This document shows, piece by piece, positions 9,050 through 19,076 of a stretch of 64,000 nt of DNA. The position numbers and the translations under genes were made by a program. The stretch spans positions 27,618 through 91,617 of the forward strand of contig VXQZ01000007.1 of NCBI GenBank assembly GCA_009838735.1, read 5' to 3'. The notes below the pieces were generated by a model, which did no database searches, was not told the origin of the DNA, and was given only the letters and a program-made list of their open reading frames with translations. Every line of letters begins with the position of its first letter. The stretch's first letter is position 1. Source of the stretch: Chloroflexota bacterium. GTDB taxonomy: Bacteria > Chloroflexota > Dehalococcoidia > Bin125.

Positions 9050-9952
9050 CTAACGGACGCTCAACAGGTTCGCGTCCAGTTGTCCTTCAAACGAAAATGT
9101 TGCGGGCCCGGTCATAAACACTCTGTTGGGAGGGTCGTCGGGGCCTTCCCAGCGAATCTGGACATCGCCGCCGGGCATCGACACAGTGGCCTCATCCCTG
9201 ACGTACCCGCGCAAGCGCGCGGCGACCATCACAGCGCACGCGCCGGTGCCGCAGGCCTGAGTTAACCCGACGCCGCGCTCCCACACGCGCATCTTGAGGT
9301 GATCGGGGGCTAGGACGTTGACGATCTCGACGTTGGTCTTCTTGGGGAAGTCCGGCCAGGTCTCGATCAGCGGGCCGTAGTCCTCCAGCTGAAAGTCATC
9401 CAGGTCCCGTGGATCGCCATCTCTGAACCACACGGCGTGCGGGTTGCCCATGCTCACACATGTGAGCTCTATAGGGCCCAAGTGGTAGTCCAGTACGTGC
9501 CGCACGACAGGCCCGTCGCCGTCGTGGCGGACCGGTATCTGTGTAGGAGCCAGGAGCGGGGCGCCCATATCGACCGTGACGACATCGATGCTGCTCTCCT
9601 GGATGTCGAAGACGTAGCTGTCGAGCACACCAGCGCCGGTCTCTACCGAAAGCACGTCTCCCTCGGGCATGATCCGACGCCGCTCGATTAGATACTTGGT
9701 AAAGCAGCGCAGCCCGTTGCCGCACATGTCGCCATTCGAACCATCTGCATTGACAATCACCATTTGGGCGGGGGCAAGATCGGAGTTCCGAGCGATCAAG
9801 ATCCCGTCTGCGCCGATACCGACGTGACGGTTGCAAATGCGCGGCGCCAGGGCCGACCAGTCGAACTCGGCGCGGTAGGCATTCTCGCCCATCGCGTCGA
9901 TCAGGACGAAATCATTGCCAGCGCCCTGCACTTTGAGGAACGGAATGGACAT
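9050..9952 (-). CDS. dapF: Diaminopimelate epimerase
   Basis: DapF converts LL- to meso-diaminopimelate, the cross-linking residue of most peptidoglycans and the lysine precursor. The 300-residue protein has both active-site cysteines in their usual settings, MCGNGLRC in the first half and ACGTGACA in the second, plus the N-terminal QGAGNDFVLID. Length is normal for the family. GGAGAG lies a few bases before the ATG at 9952. It lies next to genes for DAP synthesis (dapL-like) and downstream of miaA on the same strand. Confidence 0.96.
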   Translation of the reverse strand: MSIPFLKVQGAGNDFVLIDAMGENAYRAEFDWSALAPRICNRHVGIGADGILIARNSDLAPAQMVIVNADGSNGDMCGNGLRCFTKYLIERRRIMPEGDVLSVETGAGVLDSYVFDIQESSIDVVTVDMGAPLLAPTQIPVRHDGDGPVVRHVLDYHLGPIELTCVSMGNPHAVWFRDGDPRDLDDFQLEDYGPLIETWPDFPKKTNVEIVNVLAPDHLKMRVWERGVGLTQACGTGACAVMVAARLRGYVRDEATVSMPGGDVQIRWEGPDDPPNRVFMTGPATFSFEGQLDANLLSVR

Positions 9953-9979
9953 GCTGCTCTCCGGCGGTTGATCTGCATC

Positions 9980-10894
9980 TTACTCAAGCATTGCCAGCGG
10001 AACATCAGCCGCCCAACAAATCGAGGGATCGTCGCGCCGGAACCAGCCTCGTTGGCGCCGTGCGAAGCGTCGAGTCGCCTGTGCCACGCCTTCCAGCGCT
10101 TCGTCCAGCGAACACTCGCCGCGCAAATGTGCCAGGACTTCTCGATATCCGATGGAGTCGAAGCCGGGGGCGCCCTCCGGCAACCCCTCAGCGAGCAACT
10201 GCCGAACCTCGTCAACCAATCCTGCCTCGAACATCGCCTCGGTGCGCAGACCGATCCGCGCGTCAACCTCATCCAGCGACGGGTCCGGCGCGCATGCCCG
10301 GTAGTCGACCGGCTCGCGCATCCGTTGCCATTCCGAAATCGGCTGGCCGGTGACGTGATAGACCTCCAGCGCCCTGATCAGACGCCTGACATTCGTCGGC
10401 CCGATCTGCTCCGCTGCATGAGGATCGACTTCGCTCAGCCGGTCGTACAGCGACTCGGCAGTTTCCTCTGAAAGCGCATCACGGAGTTGCGAATCCTCAA
10501 CCACCGGCGGAATCTGCCAGCCCTCCAGCAAGGCGTGCATATGTTGCCCACTGCCGCCAACGGCGACCGGCCGTTTGCCCCTCCCGCGGATGTCTTCGAT
10601 TGCTGCCCGGGCGGACTTGAGATACTCACCCAGGGAGTAGCGCTCGGTTGGCTCGACCACGCCGATGCACCAGTGCCGGATCTCCGACCGCATCTCGGCG
10701 GTGGGCTTGGCCGTGCCAATGTCGAGTCGACGGTAGATCTGGCGCGAGTCGATTGAGACGATCTCGCCATCGAGTCGGCGAGCGATCTCCATCGCCCAGT
10801 CGGACTTCCCCGAGGCGGTGAGCCCAACGACCGCGATGAGCGGCCCTGTCTCAGGCGCTGTCGGCAATGGCCTGGGTGATGGCGAGGAAGGCAT
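9980..10894 (-). CDS. miaA: tRNA dimethylallyltransferase
   Basis: MiaA adds a dimethylallyl group to N6 of A37 in tRNAs reading codons that begin with U. The P-loop is GLTASGKS, followed by DSRQIYRRLDIGTAKPT and, later, IGYREVLAHLRGE and ATRRFARRQRGWFRRD, all family signatures. The segment usually written GGTGLY is here GGSGQHMHAL, a mild variant. The frame is open for 22 more codons upstream, but the ATG at 10894 removes a low-complexity Ser/Pro stretch. Even so, the gene overlaps tpiA by 44 bases, so the two are translationally linked. Confidence 0.93.
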   Translation of the reverse strand: MPSSPSPRPLPTAPETGPLIAVVGLTASGKSDWAMEIARRLDGEIVSIDSRQIYRRLDIGTAKPTAEMRSEIRHWCIGVVEPTERYSLGEYLKSARAAIEDIRGRGKRPVAVGGSGQHMHALLEGWQIPPVVEDSQLRDALSEETAESLYDRLSEVDPHAAEQIGPTNVRRLIRALEVYHVTGQPISEWQRMREPVDYRACAPDPSLDEVDARIGLRTEAMFEAGLVDEVRQLLAEGLPEGAPGFDSIGYREVLAHLRGECSLDEALEGVAQATRRFARRQRGWFRRDDPSICWAADVPLAMLE

Positions 10895-11606
10895 CGGCCT
10901 GCAGCGAGGCGCCGCCGACGAGCGCCCCGTCGATGTCTGGTTGGGCCATGAAATCGGCAATGTTGGACGGATTCACGGATCCGCCGTAGAGGATGCGTAC
11001 GCCGTCGGCGGCCTCCGAACCGGCCGTGTCGGCTACGACCGAGCGGATGTGCGCACAGGCGGACTCGGCCTCCTCCGGCGTTGCGGCCTTGCCGGTACCG
11101 ATCGCCCAGACCGGCTCGTAGGCGATCACGAGCCCTGCCGGCGCCGGGTCGTCGCCGAGCGCGATCGATACTTGCCGAGTCAACACCGCCTTGGTTCGGT
11201 TGTTCTCCTGCTCCGCCTCCGACTCACCCACGCAAAGAATCGATGTCAGTCCATGCGCTTCGGCCGCGCGCAGCTTCAGTGCCAGCGCCTGGTCGTCCTC
11301 ACAGAAGAACTGCCGCCGCTCGGAATGCCCCAGGATGACCCAATCGGCGACTTCGGCCAGTTGCACGGGCGAGACCTCGCCGGTGTAAGCCCCGGATGGC
11401 TGGGTGTGGATGTTCTGACCGGCGATGTGTACCTCAGTGCCGCACCAGAAGTCCCAGACCAATGGCAACTGGGTGAAGCTGGGCGAGAGCACCACGTCGA
11501 CTCCGTCGATGTCGTCGATCCCGGCCAGTCCGCGGCACAGGGCGCGGGCCTCTGAATTGGTGCCGTTCATCTTCCAGTTTCCGGCCGCGATCGGCGTTCT
11601 GGCCAT
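10851..11606 (-). CDS. tpiA: Triose-phosphate isomerase
   Basis: TpiA interconverts dihydroxyacetone phosphate and glyceraldehyde 3-phosphate. The 251-residue protein has the N-terminal GNWKMNG, the catalytic His in GHSERR, the catalytic Glu in AYEPVWAIGTGK, and the phosphate-binding YGGSVNP and LVGGASL. Its ATG shares one base with the pgk stop codon (TAATG), so it is coupled to pgk. miaA overlaps its 3' end. Confidence 0.97.
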   Translation of the reverse strand: MARTPIAAGNWKMNGTNSEARALCRGLAGIDDIDGVDVVLSPSFTQLPLVWDFWCGTEVHIAGQNIHTQPSGAYTGEVSPVQLAEVADWVILGHSERRQFFCEDDQALALKLRAAEAHGLTSILCVGESEAEQENNRTKAVLTRQVSIALGDDPAPAGLVIAYEPVWAIGTGKAATPEEAESACAHIRSVVADTAGSEAADGVRILYGGSVNPSNIADFMAQPDIDGALVGGASLQADAFLAITQAIADSA

Positions 11607-12823
11607 TAGTCGTCCTCCTCATCAACATCGTCGGCGGCCTCGGGCAGGACTGCGATGCCGGGCAGGTCGAGCCCTTGCAGATACTCCAGGGCCGCGCCGC
11701 CTCCGGTCGAGACGTGCGACATCTTGTTGGTCAGCCGAAACTGAGCCACGGCCGCGGCCGTTTCGCCGCCGCAGATCACGGTCGTCGCGTCTTCCAGTTT
11801 GGCCAGCGCTTCTGCCATCGCACGGGTACCGCCCGAAAAGGCCTCGCGCTCGAACAGGCCCAGCGGACCGTTCCAGACGACCGTATCGCAGTCCTTGATG
11901 GCTTCGGCGAACGTCTCCACCGTCGTCGGTCCGACATCGAGGATCTGCCAGTCCTCGGGAATCTCTTCTTCCGTGAAGACGAGCGGCTTGGCCCGCGGCG
12001 GTTCGTCGGCGCCGCGCGCGATCACGCAGTCACCGGGGATTAACAGTTCGCAATGCTCATCGTGCGCCGTGGCCGTGATCTCATTGGCTGCCTCGACCAT
12101 GTCTTGCTCAAGCAGTGAAGCGCCGGTCGGCAGGCCTCGAGCGAGCAGGAACGTGTTCGCCATGGCGCCGCCGATCGCAATCACCTCCGAGATTTCCGCG
12201 ATGCGCTCGAGCAGCCCCAGTTTGTCGGACACCTTCGCGCCGCCGGAGATGAACCCCAACTTGCCCGCCTCGCCCCGCCGGATCGGCTCCAATGCCTCGA
12301 TCTCACGGTCGAGCAGGAGCCCGCCGGCCGATGGCATCATCGTTGCCACTGCATGGGTCGACGCATGCGCCCGGTGCGCCGCGCCAAAGGCGTCATTGAC
12401 GTAGACATCGGCCAGGTCGGCCAGTTGCGCCGCGAATTCGTTGTCGTCCTCCTCTTCCTCTTCGTGGAATCGGAGATTCTGCAGCACCATCACTTCACCC
12501 GACTTCAGCTCGGACGACATCTGGGTAGCTACGTCACCGATGCAGTCGGGAGCCATGCGGACGTTCATCCGCAGCGTGCGCGCGAGGCGAACGGCGACCG
12601 GGGTCAGATCGAACGCGGGATTGCGCTCGCCTCCGGGCCGGCCGAGATGCGAACAGACCACGACCGACGCGCCCTGCTCCAGCGCATATTTGACGGTAGG
12701 TACGGCTGCTCGGATACGGGTATCGTCGAGCACCCGAGCGCCGTCCATGGGCACGTTCAGGTCGAGACGCAGGAGGACTCGCTTCCCGGCCAGATCCAGG
12801 TTGCGAATCGAAACGTTACTCAT
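11606..12823 (-). CDS. pgk: Phosphoglycerate kinase
   Basis: Pgk transfers phosphate between 1,3-bisphosphoglycerate and ADP in glycolysis and gluconeogenesis. The 405-residue protein begins KRVLLRLDLNVP, followed by SHLGRPGG, NDAFGAAHRAHAS, GGAKVSDKL, and a C-terminal GGETAAAVAQF with STGGGAALEYLQG for nucleotide binding. The acidic DDVDEEDD tail is extra to the family. I use the ATG at 12823. A second in-frame start seven codons earlier is possible. Confidence 0.96.
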   Translation of the reverse strand: MSNVSIRNLDLAGKRVLLRLDLNVPMDGARVLDDTRIRAAVPTVKYALEQGASVVVCSHLGRPGGERNPAFDLTPVAVRLARTLRMNVRMAPDCIGDVATQMSSELKSGEVMVLQNLRFHEEEEEDDNEFAAQLADLADVYVNDAFGAAHRAHASTHAVATMMPSAGGLLLDREIEALEPIRRGEAGKLGFISGGAKVSDKLGLLERIAEISEVIAIGGAMANTFLLARGLPTGASLLEQDMVEAANEITATAHDEHCELLIPGDCVIARGADEPPRAKPLVFTEEEIPEDWQILDVGPTTVETFAEAIKDCDTVVWNGPLGLFEREAFSGGTRAMAEALAKLEDATTVICGGETAAAVAQFRLTNKMSHVSTGGGAALEYLQGLDLPGIAVLPEAADDVDEEDD

Positions 12824-12876
12824 CGTGAAGCAATCCAGGGTCATCGCGAGCCGGATCCGCCGGCGCGAATATCGGG

Positions 12877-13404
12877 TCAGGCCATGGGAGAGAGCTCGGC
12901 CTCCGCCTGTCGTTCGTTGCCTTCGTCCAGCGCGCGGCCGGGCAGCTCGCTGTGCCCCTCGCTGTGTCGGGCTTCCACCGCCGCCAGCTTGGCCAGTCGG
13001 CGCACGTGCCGGCCGCCCTCGAACTCGGCTTCAACGAATGCGTCAACGATGTCAGCAGCCAGCGCGTGGCCGGTCACATAGGAGCCCAGCGCCAGGATGT
13101 TGCAATCGGTGTGCTCGCGAGCCCGGCGCGCCGACCAGGTATCGGTGCACAGCGCCGCACGGGCGCCCCGCACCTTGTTGGCGGCGATACTCACGCCGAC
13201 GCCGTTCGAACAGATCACAATGCCGAGCTGGTGCTGGCCATCGACGACGGCTTCGGCGAGTGGAGCGGCGACGTCGGCGTAATCGGTCGGCTCCTTCGAC
13301 ACCGGGCCGAAATCTCGGATCTGATGACCCTGCGTTGCCAGTTGTTCGCGAAGACGTTCCTTCAGCTCAAAGCCCGCATGGTCGCTGCCTATCGCGATAC
13401 GCAC
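12877..13404 (-). CDS. rpiB: Ribose-5-phosphate isomerase B
   Basis: RpiB interconverts ribose 5-phosphate and ribulose 5-phosphate. The protein begins IAIGSDHAGFELK and carries the active-site Cys in CSNGVGVSIAANK, then AREHTDCNILALGSYVTG. At 175 residues it is longer than the usual ~150 because of a charged, low-complexity C-terminal tail of about 30 residues. The start is GTG at 13404. It is upstream of pgk on the same strand, 53 bases away, and would supply ribose phosphate for purine synthesis. Confidence 0.95.
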   Translation of the reverse strand: MRIAIGSDHAGFELKERLREQLATQGHQIRDFGPVSKEPTDYADVAAPLAEAVVDGQHQLGIVICSNGVGVSIAANKVRGARAALCTDTWSARRAREHTDCNILALGSYVTGHALAADIVDAFVEAEFEGGRHVRRLAKLAAVEARHSEGHSELPGRALDEGNERQAEAELSPMA

Positions 13405-13441
13405 GTGCCGCTGCCCCTATCCAGACCCGCAGGCCCTGATT

Positions 13442-14137
13442 TCAGGAAACCGACTCCAAATCGGAGAGGCCCCAGTGCCGCATGAGCAACTCTCCGACAG
13501 ATGCGCTGAGCTGTGGTCCACGACGCAGAACGCGCGGTATCCGGCCCGTGCAATCCAAGATAGTCGAGGCCGCACCCGCAGGCATTACCCCGCCCTCGGA
13601 GAGTATGTGAAGTGATTCACTAAACCTATCGGTGGAACCGTTTGGATTGAACTGACTGCGCACATCTGCCGCCGTCAAAGACGCCGGCTCACCATGGACG
13701 TTCGCCGACGTTCCCGTCAACGGCGCATCAACGAGGTCCAGCACCGCAGTCGCAATCGGGTGGTCCGGAATGCGCAGCGCGATCGTACCGCCGTCGACCG
13801 CGTTGGTGCGCCAATCCGTCCGCTTGTTCACGATCAACGTCACCGCACCCGGCCAGGCCTCCGTTGCCAGCGCCAGGACCCGCTCTTCCAGCGGCTCGGC
13901 CATCTCCTCCAGGTGCTCCCGCCAGCGCGCGGGCGGCAGAAAGACCGGCAGGTTCTCGCCTCCCGGCCGCTGCTTGAGTTGGAAGACCGACGCCACCGCC
14001 CGATCGTCGCTGGCGACAGCGCTCAGCGCATACTGCGTGTCGGTCGGCAGCGCTACGACCCCGCCGCGGCGCAAATGATCAACTGCCTGATCAAGTTCCC
14101 CGTTAAACACGGATCCATCATACTCCGCGCGTATCAT
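13442..14137 (-). CDS. L-threonylcarbamoyladenylate synthase (Sua5/YrdC/YwlC family)
   Basis: The enzyme makes threonylcarbamoyl-AMP from threonine, bicarbonate and ATP, the first step of t6A37 modification of ANN-decoding tRNAs. YrdC-domain marks are GGVVALPTDTQYAL, FQLKQRPGGENLPVFL, WPGAVTLIV, IALRIPDHPIA, and GTSANVHGEPAS. At 231 residues it is a YrdC domain without the extra Sua5 C-terminal domain. ATG at 14137 would leave only 6 bases to the divergent guaA start. A GTG at 14110 preceded by TATGAT at 6 bases is an alternative that I slightly favour. A longer reading of the frame into guaA on the other strand is not credible. Confidence 0.92.
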   Translation of the reverse strand: MIRAEYDGSVFNGELDQAVDHLRRGGVVALPTDTQYALSAVASDDRAVASVFQLKQRPGGENLPVFLPPARWREHLEEMAEPLEERVLALATEAWPGAVTLIVNKRTDWRTNAVDGGTIALRIPDHPIATAVLDLVDAPLTGTSANVHGEPASLTAADVRSQFNPNGSTDRFSESLHILSEGGVMPAGAASTILDCTGRIPRVLRRGPQLSASVGELLMRHWGLSDLESVS

Positions 14138-14143
14138 TATGAC
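14111..14143. promoter_or_regulatory. Divergent leaderless promoter candidates for sua5-like gene and guaA
   Basis: On the plus strand TATCAT (14132-14137) is followed by 6 bases and the guaA GTG at 14144. On the minus strand TATGAT (14117-14122) is followed by 6 bases and an in-frame GTG at 14110 of the sua5-like gene. Neither gene has a Shine-Dalgarno sequence. The symmetry suggests two back-to-back promoters whose transcripts begin at the start codons. No clear -35 elements are seen. Confidence 0.45.
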
Positions 14144-15724
<1,581 letters not shown>

Positions 15725-15730
15725 ATTGAG

Positions 15731-16159
15731 ATGGTCATCACCATCTGCATGAGCATGTCGCTCAGGCATCGGCTGCCTGAAATCTGCGGCATCCTTGAGC
15801 AAGCCGGTCACGAAGTCCTGACCCCCGTCGACACCCGCGAGTTCGACTACGAAGGCGCTAACGACCGCCAGCGTGCCGACCTCAAGCGCGACAAGGACCT
15901 GATCCGCACCCACTACGAGAAGATCAAGGTTTCCGACGCCATCCTCGTCCTCAACGAGGACCTGCCCGGCAAGCCCCGCTACATCGGAGGCAACAGCTTC
16001 CTCGAAATGGGTTTCGCCCACATCCTCGACATCCCGATCTACCTGATGCAGGATCTCCCCGAGTCCCCCTACCGCTCCGAAATGCTGGCCATGGATCCCA
16101 TCGTCATCAACGGCGAGCTCAGCCGGATTCCGGCCGAGATTCAGACAGCGGTCGGCTAG
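15731..16159 (+). CDS. Nucleoside 2-deoxyribosyltransferase-like protein
   Basis: A 142-residue protein of the flavodoxin-like nucleotide-processing superfamily. It starts ITICMSMSLRHRLPEI, has an internal VSDAILVLNEDLPG, and NSFLEMGFAHILDIPIYLM. The Glu in FLEMGFA corresponds to the catalytic Glu region of nucleoside 2-deoxyribosyltransferases and related N-glycosidases. Position between guaA (6 bases) and purD (9 bases) suggests a nucleoside or nucleotide salvage or clean-up role, but the substrate is unknown and this family includes proteins with no tested activity. Confidence 0.6.
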   Translation: MVITICMSMSLRHRLPEICGILEQAGHEVLTPVDTREFDYEGANDRQRADLKRDKDLIRTHYEKIKVSDAILVLNEDLPGKPRYIGGNSFLEMGFAHILDIPIYLMQDLPESPYRSEMLAMDPIVINGELSRIPAEIQTAVG

Positions 16160-16168
16160 CCTCGCCTC

Positions 16169-17431
16169 ATGAGAGTCCTCATCGTCGGCGGCGGTGGACG
16201 TGAGCACGCGCTGGCCTGGAAGCTGGCTCGGTCTCCGGCCTGCGAAGCGATGTTCGCCGCGCCCGGCAATGCCGGCACTGCGCAAGTCGGCGAGAACCTG
16301 CCAATCCACGACTCCGACATCGACGGCATCTGCAACGCCGCCGCCGAGCGCCGTATCGACCTCGTCGTCGTAGGCCCCGAAGCGCCGCTCGCCGCCGGAC
16401 TGGTTGATGCCCTCAACGACCGCGGCATCCCCGCGTTCGGACCCACCCAGTCGGCCGCCCGGATCGAATCCTCGAAGTGGTTCGCCAAGTCGATCATGCA
16501 GGCTGCCAACGTTCCCCACGCCGGAGGCGAGCTCTTCGAGACCGCCCAGGCCGCCCACAAGTGGCTGGAAATCCTCGGACCCGACGATCTGCCCGTGCTC
16601 AAGGCCGACGGCCTCGCCGCCGGCAAGGGCGTGATCGTCCCCGACCACATCGACGACGCCCACGAAGCCATCGACCAGATGTTTACCGGCGCCTTCGGCT
16701 CCGCCGGCGAGCGCGTCGTGATTGAAGACCGCCTCTCTGGCATGGAAGCCTCGGCGATGGCCATCGTCTCCGGCGCCGACATCCTTCCGCTCCCGCTCAG
16801 CTGCGACTACAAGCGGATCATGGACGGCGACCACGGACCCAATACCGGCGGCATGGGCGTCTACGCTCCGCCTGGCTTTGTCGGCGACTCCGACGACGTC
16901 TTCGCCTCCATCCACCAGCCGGTCGTCGATCAGATGTCATCCGACAACATCGAGTTCCGCGGGCTGCTCTACGCCGGACTGATGATCGACGACGGAGCCC
17001 TCAACGTCCTCGAGTTCAACGCCCGCTTCGGCGATCCCGAGACCCAGGCCGTCCTGCCCCTGCTCGACGGCGACCTGCTCCCCGTTCTCGCCGCTTCCGC
17101 GCGCGGAGAGCCCCTGCCGCGCGCCACAATCTCGCACTCCGGACGGGCATCGGTCAGCGTCGCGATCGTCAGCGGCGGATACCCCGGCCCGTACGACACC
17201 GGCAAGGCGATCCACGGCCTCGACGCCGTCGACGACGCGGTCGACGTCTTCCACGCCGGCACCGCCATCGACGATGATGGACGCACCACAACTGCCGGCG
17301 GACGCGTGCTCGCCGTCACCGCCGTCGCCGATACCCTGACCGAAGCGCGAGGCATCGCCTACGACAACGTCCGCCGCATCACCTTCGACGGCTCGTTCCA
17401 CCGCACGGACATCGCACTCAGGGAGCTCTAG
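16169..17431 (+). CDS. purD: Phosphoribosylamine-glycine ligase (GARS)
   Basis: PurD joins phosphoribosylamine and glycine using ATP, step two of de novo purine synthesis. The 420-residue protein begins RVLIVGGGGREHALAWKL, has the ATP-grasp segments VLKADGLAAGKGVIV and EDRLSGMEASAMAIV, the signature NTGGMGVYAPP, and metal-binding LEFNARFGDPETQAVLP. A TAGCCT hexamer 6 bases before the ATG, and no Shine-Dalgarno, make this another possible leaderless start, although it could simply be read within the guaA transcript. Confidence 0.97.
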   Translation: MRVLIVGGGGREHALAWKLARSPACEAMFAAPGNAGTAQVGENLPIHDSDIDGICNAAAERRIDLVVVGPEAPLAAGLVDALNDRGIPAFGPTQSAARIESSKWFAKSIMQAANVPHAGGELFETAQAAHKWLEILGPDDLPVLKADGLAAGKGVIVPDHIDDAHEAIDQMFTGAFGSAGERVVIEDRLSGMEASAMAIVSGADILPLPLSCDYKRIMDGDHGPNTGGMGVYAPPGFVGDSDDVFASIHQPVVDQMSSDNIEFRGLLYAGLMIDDGALNVLEFNARFGDPETQAVLPLLDGDLLPVLAASARGEPLPRATISHSGRASVSVAIVSGGYPGPYDTGKAIHGLDAVDDAVDVFHAGTAIDDDGRTTTAGGRVLAVTAVADTLTEARGIAYDNVRRITFDGSFHRTDIALREL

Positions 17432-17433
17432 TC

Positions 17434-17781
17434 ATGACGACTCGCACGATCAAACCGAACCTCCAGTCCCACGACGACGTACCGCCAATCGAGATGTTCG
17501 AAGGCATCGTCCGGCGAACCCTCAACGCCGGCGAGCGCACCTCGATCCACGAGATCCAGATTACTGAGGGCTGCACTGTGCCGATGCACACGCATCCGCA
17601 CGAGCAGATCGGCTACCTCGTCTCCGGACGCGTCCGCTTCGAGCTCGCCGACGAAGTCAAGGAACTTTCCGCGGGCGACTCCTGGATCATTCCCTCCGAG
17701 GTCCCGCACGAAGTCACGGCGCTTGAAGACGCGGTCGCGCTCGACATCTTCTCTCCCGCCCGCGAGGAGTACATCCCCTAA
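17434..17781 (+). CDS. Cupin-domain protein
   Basis: A 115-residue single-domain cupin. Motif 1 is MHTHPHEQIGYLVSGRVRFEL, with His, His, Glu metal ligands, and motif 2 is GDSWIIPSEVPHEV with the fourth ligand His. The metal and substrate are not readable. It follows purD by 2 bases, and its stop overlaps the purB start (TAATG), so it is translated within the purine operon. Small cupins of this kind often bind small ligands or isomerise sugars. A purine role is inference from position only. Confidence 0.85.
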   Translation: MTTRTIKPNLQSHDDVPPIEMFEGIVRRTLNAGERTSIHEIQITEGCTVPMHTHPHEQIGYLVSGRVRFELADEVKELSAGDSWIIPSEVPHEVTALEDAVALDIFSPAREEYIP

Positions 17782-19073
17782 TGATCCCCCGCTATCAACG
17801 CGCAGCAATGGCCGCGCTCTGGACCGATGACGCGAAGTGGCGGCGCTGGCTCGATGTCGAGATTGCCGTGGTCAACGCCTGGGCCGACGAAGGCGTCGTG
17901 CCCCGTGAGGACGCCGAACTTGTCGCCGCCAACGCCGGCTACAACGTCGCCGACATCGACCGTTACCAGGCCGAAGTCCACCACGACACCCTCGCCTTCC
18001 TCCGCTCGGTCGCCGACACGCTCGGCCCCGAGTCGCGCTGGGTCCACCACGGCCTGACCACGAATGATGTGTGGGATACCGCACTGGCCCTCCAGATCCG
18101 CGACGCCGCGCGGATCATCGAGGACGACCTCGAGCGGCTCGAAGCGTCGATCACGAAGCGGGCCGTCGAGCACAAGCACACGCTCTGCATCGGACGCACG
18201 CACGGGATCCACGGCGAGCCGACCACCTTCGGTCTCAAGCTGGCCGGCTGGGTCGACGAGACCCGACGCAACCGCCGGCGCCTCGCAGACGCGATCGAGT
18301 CGGTCGCCGTCGGCAAGATCTCCGGCGCCGTCGGCACCCACGCCACCGTGCCGCCGCACATCGAGGAGCGCGTCTGCCGCGAACTCGGACTGGGCGTCGA
18401 GGCGATCTCCACGCAGGTCGTCCAGCGCGACCGTCACGCTCACTTCCTCTCGACGCTCGCCGTGATCGCCGCCTCGCTGGAGCGCTTCGCCACCGAGATT
18501 CGCCATCTGCAGCGCACCGAAGTCCGCGAAGTGCGCGAGCCTTTTGCCGAGGGCCAGGCCGGTTCCTCCGCCATGCCGCACAAGCGCAACCCGGAGAAGG
18601 CCGAGCGCGTCTGCGGCCTCGCCCGCACGATCCGCGCCAATGCGCTGACCGCGCTTGAGAATGTCGCGCTCTGGCATGAGCGCGACATCTCACACACGTC
18701 GGCAGAGCGGATCGCGATCCCCGACGCCTGCTTCGCCCTCGACTACATCACCGACATGCTCGCCTGGATTGTTGACGGCCTCGTGATCGACGCCCACCGC
18801 ATGCAGGCCAACCTGGAATCCTCCTACGGCCTGATCTACAGCCAGCGGGTCATGCTCGCCCTGACCGAAGCCGGCGTCGGCCGCGACGACGCCTACAAGC
18901 GAGTCCAGTCCTACGCGATGAAGGCCTGGGACGAAGGCATCCAATTCCGGGACTTGATTGAAGGCGACGACGTGATCACTGCCGCGCTCGATCAAGAAGC
19001 CATGGACGCCGTCTTCGACCCCGCCTATTTCACCCAGCACATCGACGCCTCGTTCGCGCGGCTTGGCCTCTAG
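17781..19073 (+). CDS. purB: Adenylosuccinate lyase
   Basis: PurB cleaves SAICAR to AICAR and adenylosuccinate to AMP, releasing fumarate. The 430-residue fumarase/aspartase-superfamily protein has WVHHGLTTNDVWDTA, GRTHGIHGEPTTFGLKLAGW, and the mobile-loop signature GSSAMPHKRNPEKAE with the catalytic Ser. Length and order are typical. It is coupled to the cupin by a one-base overlap. Confidence 0.97.
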   Translation: MIPRYQRAAMAALWTDDAKWRRWLDVEIAVVNAWADEGVVPREDAELVAANAGYNVADIDRYQAEVHHDTLAFLRSVADTLGPESRWVHHGLTTNDVWDTALALQIRDAARIIEDDLERLEASITKRAVEHKHTLCIGRTHGIHGEPTTFGLKLAGWVDETRRNRRRLADAIESVAVGKISGAVGTHATVPPHIEERVCRELGLGVEAISTQVVQRDRHAHFLSTLAVIAASLERFATEIRHLQRTEVREVREPFAEGQAGSSAMPHKRNPEKAERVCGLARTIRANALTALENVALWHERDISHTSAERIAIPDACFALDYITDMLAWIVDGLVIDAHRMQANLESSYGLIYSQRVMLALTEAGVGRDDAYKRVQSYAMKAWDEGIQFRDLIEGDDVITAALDQEAMDAVFDPAYFTQHIDASFARLGL

Positions 19074-19076
19074 CGC

